Shown: piece after piece, positions 1 to 8,378 of the stretch
How positions within the stretch are numbered: the first letter of the stretch is position 1
Layout of the letters: each line of letters starts with the position of its first letter
Assembly (NCBI GenBank): GCA_023134705.1
Contig: JAGLUN010000061.1
Location: forward strand, 1 to 33,968
Direction of reading: 5' to 3'
Source of the DNA: Candidatus Omnitrophota bacterium
GTDB lineage: Bacteria; Omnitrophota; Gorgyraeia; Duberdicusellales; 4484-171
Length of the DNA stretch: 33,968 nt
Notes under the pieces: model-generated
Database searches by the model: none
Told to the model about the DNA's origin: nothing
What the model saw: the letters and a program-made list of their open reading frames with translations, nothing else
Program-made: the position numbers and the translations under genes

Positions 1-184
1 ATTATGTTAACTTTTGGATATGAATGAAAACCTCTCAAAATCTAATTAAATTAAAGCTTTTTCGCGTTTTAAGCTCTGTGGTCTCCGGATCTAGGATCGA
101 GCATCTAACGTCTATCTTCTTTTGAGGTCTATTGTCTGTTGTCTGATGTCTGAAGTCTGTTTTGTCTGAACTCTGAGGTCTTTC

Positions 185-1117
185 TTAAAAAGGCTTGAAA
201 TATACTCCGGCAAGCTGATCAGGAGGTTCAAACTCCTGGAACCACCCTTCTAATCCTATATTTTCTATCAATTGAGCTAAGGAAGCATATTCTTCATAAT
301 TTATTCTTCTGTCAAGCGCCGGGTTATTCTTAGCCTCAAAATACGGCTTATATTGCGACATAAGACTTATATATGCTGAAGGCATAATATCTTTAATCCA
401 TCTGATTATCTGCCGGGATTCTTCAGTTAAGCCCGGCAAAATGAGATGCCGTATAATTAAACCCTTTTTGAGGGTATTTTTTTGCCATACGGGCTCTTTT
501 TTTTGATTATGCATACAAAGTATAGCCTTTCTATTATAAAGGGGGTAATCTCGCGTTTTAGAGCCTAATAAAGCCGCTTCTGGAGTATAATACTTCATAT
601 CTACCAGGTAAATATCTATTATTCCCCTTAATCTTTCTATAACCCCGGGTTTTTCATAACCGGAAGAATTGTAAACTATGGGGATATTTAAGCCTTTTTC
701 ATAGGCAATTAAAAGGGCTTCCAGTATTTGAGGTAAAAAATGCGTAGGAGTCACAAGATTAATATTCTCAGCTTTTTTATTTTGTAAATCAATCATTACC
801 TGGGCTAAATCCCCTTTTTTTACCGGTTTCCCTTCAAGCCGATGAGAGAATTTGAAATTTTGGCAATATATACATTTTAGATTACACCCGGAAAAAAAAA
901 TCGTACCACTCCCTTTTTCCCCTGTTATCGGAGGTTCTTCCCCTTTATGAATAAAAGCGGTATAAACGACTAAATCTTTGGCCGTACCGCAGAATCCGGT
1001 TTCCCCTTTTAGTCTGTTTACCCCGCACTCCCGGGGACATAATTTGCAGGATTTTAGGTGGTCCAGGAAGTACTCAAGTACATTTTTGATGTTTTTTATC
1101 TTATCTTTGTTTTTCAT
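185..1117 (-). CDS. Radical SAM protein, PflA/PflX-like (COG1313-type)
   Basis: CxxxCxxC motif in GCNLKCIYCQNF; N-terminal CPRECGVNR...GFCG. The ORF track start (1180) lies in an intergenic repeat; the internal Met (MKNKDKIKN, ~1117) is the more likely start. Confidence 0.85.
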   Translation of the reverse strand: MKNKDKIKNIKNVLEYFLDHLKSCKLCPRECGVNRLKGETGFCGTAKDLVVYTAFIHKGEEPPITGEKGSGTIFFSGCNLKCIYCQNFKFSHRLEGKPVKKGDLAQVMIDLQNKKAENINLVTPTHFLPQILEALLIAYEKGLNIPIVYNSSGYEKPGVIERLRGIIDIYLVDMKYYTPEAALLGSKTRDYPLYNRKAILCMHNQKKEPVWQKNTLKKGLIIRHLILPGLTEESRQIIRWIKDIMPSAYISLMSQYKPYFEAKNNPALDRRINYEEYASLAQLIENIGLEGWFQEFEPPDQLAGVYFKPF

Positions 1118-1531
1118 TCTAAAATTCCCGTTCTTTACGAGTAGTTTGTTGTTAGTAGTTTGTAGTTTGTTTGGGGACACGAATTGTCACCCCATTAGAT
1201 AGCCCTGCCCCGTTAAATAATTTCATATTTAATGGGGTAAACATCCAACGGGGCAAGCGAATTTCACACGAATCGTTACGAATACTGTTATAAAATGTGC
1301 ATCCGGTGATCCGGTAATCTCGGACTAGGTAATCCGAATATCGGGATATCCGGGAGGTCTTCCGGAATTTTTTCTTCAGCATTTGTCCCCGGTCTCCTGA
1401 TCCCCTGATAACCGGGTATCCTCTAGCGCATAGCCCTGAGCTCAAAGCTCAAGCATTCTTTTCTTTATCCTTGTGACCTGTGACGTTGTGATTTTCTATA
1501 TTTCTATAGACCATTGACCATAGACTATTGA

Positions 1532-2062
1532 CTATTTTTTATCCCTGATCTGCCGGATGTAATTATCCCGTATTTCAATAAAAATATTTTTATAACCGGG
1601 TGTGCGGTAATCCGGGAAAGTCCATGGTAGATCTCTGAAATCGCGCTGGGCGTAATAAAGAGTGACTTCAGCGTAAATGCATTTACCTAAATATATCCGG
1701 TGATAAAAATCCTTTGTGCTGAGTAATATAAGTCTTGCTTCATTCAGGTATCCGGGGTCTATATTAATTCTTCGTTTATCCTGGCAGGAAAATTTCTTTT
1801 CTAATTTAATACAATCCAGTTTGACTTTTAGCAGTTTTAGAGGATTCATTAATTTTTTGAAGGAAACAAACCGTCTTGATAAACCGGCTCCCATTTCTTT
1901 TTCGTAATAATCAGTAAAATCGAATTTAATCGGTTTGCTTTCATAATCTATCGTCCCCAATCCCCCGGCCATTATATTTTTAACTTTGCGGAATATTGCC
2001 TCGTCCTTATAAATAAAAGCACAAATACATTTGACTTTTTTCGGAAGCTGTTTTTTAAACAT
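1532..2062 (-). CDS. DUF4416 family protein
   Basis: 176 aa; family-like patterns (FTDYYEKEMG, RRINIDPGYL, VTLYY, FPDYRTPGY). Confidence 0.75.
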   Translation of the reverse strand: MFKKQLPKKVKCICAFIYKDEAIFRKVKNIMAGGLGTIDYESKPIKFDFTDYYEKEMGAGLSRRFVSFKKLMNPLKLLKVKLDCIKLEKKFSCQDKRRINIDPGYLNEARLILLSTKDFYHRIYLGKCIYAEVTLYYAQRDFRDLPWTFPDYRTPGYKNIFIEIRDNYIRQIRDKK

Positions 2063-2069
2063 TGTTAAG

Positions 2070-2441
2070 TTAATTTTTACTATAGGAAGGTTTAGTATTG
2101 TTCATGTAAGAGAGTAAAACCTTTCTGTCGGATTCTTTTATTTCCGAAAAAAATATCCCCAGATTGTACTTACGTTTGCCGTTTGTTCTGGTATATTCGT
2201 TTCTTACTACGACTCCCTTACAAAGAACTTTCTTTAAGATTTTTTTATTGCGTGCTTTCATTAAAGGAATTAGCAGGATAATTTCGAGTTTAGTCATTGC
2301 GGGTATATCCGTATTTATTGAACAATATACGCCGTTCCCGCTTATATCTTTTGTTTCGGTTACAATATCAAACCCGGGGTTAAAAATTTTTATGGGTAGG
2401 TTAAAATGGAAACGAGGATATTTCCTTCTTTCGTTCAGCAT
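2070..2441 (-). CDS. PilZ domain protein
   Basis: N-terminal ERRKYPRFHFNLPI...DISGNGVYC, typical of PilZ (RxxxR, D/NxSxxG). Confidence 0.85.
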   Translation of the reverse strand: MLNERRKYPRFHFNLPIKIFNPGFDIVTETKDISGNGVYCSINTDIPAMTKLEIILLIPLMKARNKKILKKVLCKGVVVRNEYTRTNGKRKYNLGIFFSEIKESDRKVLLSYMNNTKPSYSKN

Positions 2442-2449
2442 TAAGAAGA

Positions 2450-2584
2450 TTACTTTTTTAAAACGTATGTTTTAAAACATTTTTTATTGCAAAAGTATCC
2501 GCCGTTTCTATAATAAAAATCTATCCTTTTTAAGGATTTATTGCAGGCAAGACAATTTTTACGTTTTTCTTCTCTTCTACTCAT
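2450..2584 (-). CDS. 44-aa Cys4 zinc-ribbon / TRASH-like microprotein (not in ORF track)
   Basis: Translated by hand: MSRREEKRKNCLACNKSLKRIDFYYRNGGYFCNKKCFKTYVLKK*. CxxC plus CxxxC; sits between two PilZ genes and ends 8 nt before the next start. Confidence 0.7.
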   Translation of the reverse strand: MSRREEKRKNCLACNKSLKRIDFYYRNGGYFCNKKCFKTYVLKK

Positions 2585-2594
2585 AATACTAATC

Positions 2595-2921
2595 CTAAAT
2601 AATTTTATTTATGAAATGATATAAATGACTTTTGTCGATTGTATTTATTTCCATAATTTTCAACCCAATATAATATCTGTCAGATCTAGCCTTCTTATTG
2701 CACCAAATTACTTTTACCTTACTTTCGGCCATTTCATTAATCAAATTAATACTTAATTTTATGAATTTACCGCGAGCCATAAACTCTTCGCTTAATATCT
2801 TTAGTCCCTCTCCGCTTAAGTCTTTACTTACCGTATAAAACATTTTTTTCCGTTCGGGTAAGAGAACACATTCAACCGGAAAGGAAACATTAATTCTTTG
2901 ACTATTTCTTCTGTCATCCAT
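2595..2921 (-). CDS. PilZ domain protein
   Basis: DDRRNSQRINVSFPVECVLL...SKDLSGEGLKI matches the PilZ pattern. Confidence 0.85.
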   Translation of the reverse strand: MDDRRNSQRINVSFPVECVLLPERKKMFYTVSKDLSGEGLKILSEEFMARGKFIKLSINLINEMAESKVKVIWCNKKARSDRYYIGLKIMEINTIDKSHLYHFINKII

Positions 2922-3007
2922 AACTGAAAGCGCTTACAATTAAATCCAAACAAAACCAGTGATTCTCAACTACACAAAATATAGCATATTTTTTGCCTTT
3001 TGTCAAC

Positions 3008-4096
3008 CTATTGGCGGATTATTTCTAAGCTTTTTTTTACTAATTTTAAAGGGATTTTTTCACAAATTCTTGTTTTACCTATATGTTCTATGAGTACCAT
3101 TCTTATGCTTCCTGAGATAAATTTTTTATCAAAAGAGAAACTTTTAATTACTTTTTCCCGGTCAAAAGACGTTTTCAGGGGAAGTTTGTATAATTTTATT
3201 AATGCCCGTATTTTTTCCACAATGGCTTTCGGACATAACTTTAAATATAAAGAAATCTGGCCCGCGCAAATCATCCCCAAAGCTACACTTTCTCCGTGAT
3301 TCAAAGACTTCTTGTATCCTGATGAGGCTTCTAAAGCGTGTCCTATCGTATGTCCAAAATTTAGAATTGTTCTTATCCCCTTCTTTTCTCTTTCATCTTT
3401 CTCCACTATTCCGGCTTTTATTTTTACACAACTTTCGATGATTTCTTCAGTAAACCCAGGTTCAAATTCTTTTATTTTTTTATAGTTATTTTTAAGCTTT
3501 TCAAACAGCCCTTTATCTTTTATTAAGGAATATTTGATTATTTCCGCGAAACCCTGTTTTATCTCTTTGGCGGCCAGAGTATTTAAAAATTGAGGGTCGA
3601 TAAAGACCGCTTTAGGCTGGTAAAACGAACCGACAATATTTTTGGCCTCTTTTAGATCTATCGCGGTTTTACCTCCGATAGCGGCGTCTACACAGGCCAA
3701 AAGTGTGGTGGGGATCTGGATACAGGGAATACCCCGTTTATAAATCGATGCCGCAAAGCCTCCCAAGTCTCCTATCGTGCCTCCGCCCAGGCAAACCACA
3801 AACGGCCTGCGGCTGATTACCTTGTCTAGGTTTAAAAGCTCTTCAAGCAGCTTAAAAAGCCATTTTTTTGATTTTGCCTTTTCCCCTTCCGCGACCTTTA
3901 TAATTTTATAAGGGGTATCTTTCACAATCTTTTTTATTCTCGCTTTGTGAAGAGAGAAAATTCTTTCATTAGTTATAATAAAACAAAAATTTCCCACATT
4001 CAATCGGTTAAAATATAAAGGCAGTTCTTTCGCGAGGTTATCCTTGATGTAAATTTTATAAGGATTTTCTTGAAGGTTTACGTTAATTATTTTCAT
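3008..4096 (-). CDS. aroB: 3-dehydroquinate synthase
   Basis: GGGTIGDLGGFAASIYKRGIPCIQIPTTLLACVDAAIGGKTAID and FGHTIGHALE motifs. Confidence 0.97.
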   Translation of the reverse strand: MKIINVNLQENPYKIYIKDNLAKELPLYFNRLNVGNFCFIITNERIFSLHKARIKKIVKDTPYKIIKVAEGEKAKSKKWLFKLLEELLNLDKVISRRPFVVCLGGGTIGDLGGFAASIYKRGIPCIQIPTTLLACVDAAIGGKTAIDLKEAKNIVGSFYQPKAVFIDPQFLNTLAAKEIKQGFAEIIKYSLIKDKGLFEKLKNNYKKIKEFEPGFTEEIIESCVKIKAGIVEKDEREKKGIRTILNFGHTIGHALEASSGYKKSLNHGESVALGMICAGQISLYLKLCPKAIVEKIRALIKLYKLPLKTSFDREKVIKSFSFDKKFISGSIRMVLIEHIGKTRICEKIPLKLVKKSLEIIRQ

Positions 4097-4722
4097 TATG
4101 ATAGGAGGAAAGCAGGAAATTCTATTTTTAGTAATGAAAAGATAAGTTCAATTAAAGGAAAAATGAACCAGCGTAAGAATCCCGAAGCGACAAGGATTAC
4201 TATTAAAACAAAACCAATCATTTCCAGCTTAAGATATTGATAAGCGTATTTGTGCGGAAGGAAAGAAGTTACAATCCTTGAACCGTCTAAAGGCGGAATA
4301 GGCAGAATATTGAAAATCATGAGAATTAGATTTATAAGAAGCCCCCAGATAAAAATATCATAGGGAAAAGGCCTCGGGAAGTTTAATTTAATAAGAATCG
4401 CGAAAATAGCCGCCAGGATAAGATTACTTAAGGGGCCGGCAAGTCCAACCCACATTATTTCTTTTTTTGGATTCTTAAAATTGTAAGGATTTATGGGGAC
4501 AGGTTTAGCATACCCGAAAGCGAAACTGCCTCTGCTGATAAGCAATAAAAGTATGGGAAGCATAATTGTGCCAAAAACATCGATGTGTGCTAAGGGATTT
4601 AAAGTAAGACGCCCGGAAAGTTTAGGCGTGGGATCCCCCAGTTTATAGGCTACCCATCCATGCGCGTATTCGTGGATAATTATGGAAAACAGAAGGACAA
4701 CAATTAGAAAGATTTCCATCAT
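4096..4722 (-). CDS. Site-2 protease family (M50) membrane metalloprotease
   Basis: HEYAHGWVAYKLGD zinc motif; NILPIPPLDGSRI. Confidence 0.93.
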   Translation of the reverse strand: MMEIFLIVVLLFSIIIHEYAHGWVAYKLGDPTPKLSGRLTLNPLAHIDVFGTIMLPILLLLISRGSFAFGYAKPVPINPYNFKNPKKEIMWVGLAGPLSNLILAAIFAILIKLNFPRPFPYDIFIWGLLINLILMIFNILPIPPLDGSRIVTSFLPHKYAYQYLKLEMIGFVLIVILVASGFLRWFIFPLIELIFSLLKIEFPAFLLS

Positions 4723-5573
4723 TGTTCAGCAATGGTTTCTGCATCAATATATACGCATTGTTCCCGTTTTATCTTACCCCAAATACGTACATTTTTATTT
4801 ATTAATCCCCCGGCCTCTATCTTTTTGCCTATTCGGACTAAAACAAACCCTCCTTCATTTTCTAAAAAATAATTCGCTTGACATTCGCTCCATTTGCCTT
4901 TAAGTTTCTTCAATTTGCCTTCGACTAAGGGAGCAGATAGCGGCGGTTTCTTCGTTTTTCCTTTTTTTTTCTTAACGGCTTCAGAGGATTTTTCGTTGGT
5001 GTCATCCTCTTTTTTATTATTTACCCCGTTAGAGAAAACCGTGGATTGTAATCGGCGGCTTTCTCTAACGGGGTTTACTGTCTTCGCTTTTACTATTTTT
5101 AGCGGCGCAACTTCCAGAAGCCCTTTATAAACCCACCCCCACGCGTAGGGATAACAGGAAACTTGTGTCCAATTATCTTTTTCACCGAGAACAGTTAGTA
5201 CCATGCCCTTTTTTAGTCTTCCTACTACCGGAGATTTCAAAGAAGGCCCGGTCCGCATATTTAATGAAAGTGTGTTGATTTGAACCTTTCTTTTACCGGT
5301 TTTGTTCAAGTATTGAGAAGCAACATAACACCCGGCTTGCTTTGGCAATTTAATTTTATACCACTCGTATTTTTCTCCGATGATCTCTACATATTCATCG
5401 GTATTTAATTTGAAGAGAGAGAAAGAATTAACTGTGCAATCCGATCTGACGTTTACTCTGTCATTTTTTACTCTGCCCCCAAGAGGAAAAGTCAAAGCGT
5501 AAGAAAGCATATGTGTAAAAAACATAAACGTGAATGTTAAGGCCCAAAAAGAAATTCTTAATTTCTCTTTCAT
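4719..5573 (-). CDS. Secreted SH3-domain protein, carrying an in-frame palindromic element
   Basis: N-terminal signal-like segment; two SH3-like repeats (RVNVRSDCTVNSF..., LNMRTGPSLKSPVVGRLKKG); TVNPVRESRRLQSTVFSNGVN encoded by an inverted repeat. Confidence 0.85.
   Translation of the reverse strand: MKEKLRISFWALTFTFMFFTHMLSYALTFPLGGRVKNDRVNVRSDCTVNSFSLFKLNTDEYVEIIGEKYEWYKIKLPKQAGCYVASQYLNKTGKRKVQINTLSLNMRTGPSLKSPVVGRLKKGMVLTVLGEKDNWTQVSCYPYAWGWVYKGLLEVAPLKIVKAKTVNPVRESRRLQSTVFSNGVNNKKEDDTNEKSSEAVKKKKGKTKKPPLSAPLVEGKLKKLKGKWSECQANYFLENEGGFVLVRIGKKIEAGGLINKNVRIWGKIKREQCVYIDAETIAEQ
5021..5080. repeat. Palindromic element within CDS
   Basis: Perfect 14-bp inverted repeat CCCCGTTAGAGAAA (5024-5037) / TTTCTCTAACGGGG (5060-5073). 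Confidence 0.9.
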
Positions 5574-5791
5574 TTAGCGGTTTTAGCTTCGCCTTCTTTC
5601 TTTTCTTCTTTCGGTTTTTCTTTCTTGGCGGTTTTTATTTTTGTTATTTTAATTTTCGGAAGGCCGAACACCTTGGAATCATCGTTCCATTTGTTTTTAT
5701 CTATTAACCATTTTATTTTTTCCGTTCTTTTCAGGACACAACGGAATTTGCCCGACATTCCCGCTCTTTTTAATGATGGATGCATGCTCAT
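5570..5791 (-). CDS. Small basic protein, TIGR04137-like
   Basis: MSMHPSLKRAGMSGKFRCVLKRTEKIKWLIDKNKW...SKVFGLPKIK resembles the Chlamydia/Verrucomicrobia small basic protein. Confidence 0.75.
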   Translation of the reverse strand: MSMHPSLKRAGMSGKFRCVLKRTEKIKWLIDKNKWNDDSKVFGLPKIKITKIKTAKKEKPKEEKKEGEAKTAK

Positions 5792-5792
5792 A

Positions 5793-6335
5793 TTATAACC
5801 TCCTTATGAAACAGTCATTATATTTTTTTCTTAAATCCTTCAGGTGGCTTTCAGCTTCTTTCCTGCTGGAATATTCACCGACAAAAATTACTAAATACTT
5901 TCCTTTTTTGGAAATAATCGTTGGATATCCTTCTTTCTCCAGTATTTTCCTGGCGCGTTCAGAGGCACTTCTGGTTTTGTAAGTAGCAACCTGGATGACA
6001 TATTTTTTTAAACTCGAGACCGGAGCTTTATCACGCGTTTCGACAGAAGCTTTTTCGGGCGATGCATCTTTTAACAAAGATTTTTTCGCTTTTTCCTCTG
6101 TTATAACCTCATCTCTGGCTTTATTTACAATCAGACTTTGGGCGAATTCTCCCGTTAACCTGTCCGAATCCTGGCCAATCTTTTCCCCCTTTTTCACCCC
6201 TAAAACGTAAGAGAAAATACAGATAAAAATTATAATAATAACGAAAATAGCTGCTGTATCTAAAGAAAGATTTAGGTGAAATTTATTTTTTTTGCTTTCG
6301 TGCACATTAAAAAATCTTAGCTGTTCTCCTCTCAT
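5793..6335 (-). CDS. Single-TM protein with C-terminal SPOR domain
   Basis: TM segment IFVIIIIFICIFSYVLG; C-terminal YVIQVATYKTRSASERARKILEKEGYPTIIS. Confidence 0.85.
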   Translation of the reverse strand: MRGEQLRFFNVHESKKNKFHLNLSLDTAAIFVIIIIFICIFSYVLGVKKGEKIGQDSDRLTGEFAQSLIVNKARDEVITEEKAKKSLLKDASPEKASVETRDKAPVSSLKKYVIQVATYKTRSASERARKILEKEGYPTIISKKGKYLVIFVGEYSSRKEAESHLKDLRKKYNDCFIRRL

Positions 6336-6353
6336 TGACTTCTATTATAAAAT

Positions 6354-7391
6354 TTACTGTAACGAATTCAAGTGTTTTCTAATGCTTTTCTTCTTTAAAA
6401 GCTTTAAAAAATTTTCAACTACTTTGGGATCAAATTGTAGGTACATCTGTTTCTTTAATTCTCGTTCAACTTCTTCTAAAGTCATTTTCTTTTTGTAAGG
6501 ACGGCCGAAAAACATGGCATCAAACGCGTCCAGGACCGCGAGTATCCGCGAAGCCAGGGGTATTTCTTCTTTTTTTAGCCGGGAAGGATACCCTTTCCCG
6601 TCATATCTTTCATGATGATGAAGAATTATCGGGATAACCGGACTTAAAATTTTTAAATCCTTTATAAGTGCTACGCCTTTTTTAGGATGTTTCATGATAA
6701 TCCGAAATTCATCCTCAGTAAGAGGTTCTTCCTTTTTTAATATTTTTTGAGGTAGATTAAGCTTCCCGGCATCGTGAAGGATGGAAGCAAATTCCAGTGA
6801 TTTAATTTCCATTTCACTTAAACGCATGCTCTTTCCTAAAGCTTTTATAAGTTTAGACAAATTTTTATAGTGGATATAGGAGGTGGGTACATGTTCATTC
6901 AATAATTCCGAAAGCGTTTTGATGTAACCGATCATTGTCCTTTTCTGTTCGATGTATAAACTGACAATTCGCAAAGAAACACTTATTTGTTCGGAGAGAG
7001 CGGCAAACCAACTTTTTTCCATGTCGGAAAAAACTATTTTTTTTCGTTTTATGTAAACAGCGCCTAAACTCTCTGTGAATATAAAATGGGAGATTAATCT
7101 ATGTTCTGATTTTATTTCTCTATCTTCGTTGAGGATTTCTTTTTCACGGGCAGTCAGGATTGATACTCCTCCCTTTCTTATGAAACGTTTTTTATCTTCA
7201 ATTTTTACTTTTAGAAGCTTTGTTGAATTAAAATGCTTGCATACCAGAACTACCGTATCAGATTTAAAATAATTACTGTAGAGTTTGCTTATTCCCACCA
7301 CGAAGTCCTCTATTTTATTGAAGGAGCTAATCAAACGATATATCGCGTGAAATGAAGAAAATACTTTTTTATATTTTTTCATAGGACTCAA
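6354..7391 (-). CDS. HD-GYP domain protein with N-terminal GAF-like region
   Basis: SILHDAGKLNLP, HHHERYDGKGYPSRLKKEEIPLASRILAVLDAFDAM. Confidence 0.93.
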   Translation of the reverse strand: MSPMKKYKKVFSSFHAIYRLISSFNKIEDFVVGISKLYSNYFKSDTVVLVCKHFNSTKLLKVKIEDKKRFIRKGGVSILTAREKEILNEDREIKSEHRLISHFIFTESLGAVYIKRKKIVFSDMEKSWFAALSEQISVSLRIVSLYIEQKRTMIGYIKTLSELLNEHVPTSYIHYKNLSKLIKALGKSMRLSEMEIKSLEFASILHDAGKLNLPQKILKKEEPLTEDEFRIIMKHPKKGVALIKDLKILSPVIPIILHHHERYDGKGYPSRLKKEEIPLASRILAVLDAFDAMFFGRPYKKKMTLEEVERELKKQMYLQFDPKVVENFLKLLKKKSIRKHLNSLQ

Positions 7392-7864
7392 ATATTTTTT
7401 ATGATTTTAGAATATAAGTCGTTTAAACTTTGCGAGACAATCTTAGTTTTACTGCATACCGGCATAAAATTGGTATCTCCTTTCCAGCGGGGGACTATAT
7501 GAATATGTAAATGTTTATCTATACCTGCCCCTGCGTCTTTGCCGATATTCATGCCGATATTAAACCCATCGGGCTTTAAAACCTTTTTTAACACGCTATT
7601 CATTTTTTTTACTACACTAATTAAATCAAACAATTCTTTTTGATTCAGTTTGTCTAAATCGGATACATGACGTCTGCATGCTACCATAAGATGCCCATTG
7701 TTATAAGGAAATATATTTAAAATCGCCAGGGAATCGGCTGTTCGTAATATAAGGTAATTTTTCCTGTCTTCTTTACTTTTGAAGGCTTTACAAAAGACGC
7801 ACCCTTTTTCTTTTCCGATCACCTCAATATATTTGATTCGCCAGGGAGCCCAGAGCCGCTGCAT
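7388..7864 (-). CDS. HIT family hydrolase
   Basis: LWAPWRIKYIE...CVFC; KHLHIHIVPRW. Confidence 0.95.
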   Translation of the reverse strand: MQRLWAPWRIKYIEVIGKEKGCVFCKAFKSKEDRKNYLILRTADSLAILNIFPYNNGHLMVACRRHVSDLDKLNQKELFDLISVVKKMNSVLKKVLKPDGFNIGMNIGKDAGAGIDKHLHIHIVPRWKGDTNFMPVCSKTKIVSQSLNDLYSKIIKNI

Positions 7865-7865
7865 A

Positions 7866-8378
7866 TTAGGTTTCCTCCAAATGATCCCATTTTACAATTA
7901 CCGGTTTAATATCATTTCCGGTAATTTCCAGAATCCCGTAAGAATTGTAAGCCGCGAATATTTTGTCCATCGCTGAGCCGGGATTAAAATAAAGTTTGTT
8001 CTTTATCGTTTTAATCAACGGATTATGCGAATGGCCAAAAATAAAGACATCTATGTTATCTTTATCTTTCTCGAATTCTTTGTCAACAAAAGAAATTAGT
8101 TTATCGGAAACTCCTTTTCCGTGAATAATCCCGATAGAGACGTTCTCTACTTTTAAGATCGTTTTTAAAGGTAGTTTTTGCCGGATTTCCTGGCTATCCA
8201 TGTTCCCGCAAACCCCTACTGTTTTAACACAAGAAGAAATCTTTTCAAATACCGGATATTCTATAAAATCACCGGCATGGATGCAAAGGTCACAATTTTT
8301 AATTTCTTTCAGTATTCTATGCGGAATTTTTTTGCCCGTTATCGGGATATGCGTATCCGACAATACTAAAATTTTCAT
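7866..8378 (-). CDS. YfcE-family metallophosphoesterase
   Basis: LSDTHIP, HAGDFIE, GVCGNMD, IHGKG, FGHSHNP, FNPGSAM. Confidence 0.93.
   Translation of the reverse strand: MKILVLSDTHIPITGKKIPHRILKEIKNCDLCIHAGDFIEYPVFEKISSCVKTVGVCGNMDSQEIRQKLPLKTILKVENVSIGIIHGKGVSDKLISFVDKEFEKDKDNIDVFIFGHSHNPLIKTIKNKLYFNPGSAMDKIFAAYNSYGILEITGNDIKPVIVKWDHLEET

Noticed and set aside
1152-1445. Minus-strand ORF of 97 aa
   Set aside because: Composed of intergenic repeat sequence (TAGTTTG heptamers, CCCCGTTA palindrome, ATCCGG repeats); no domain signal.
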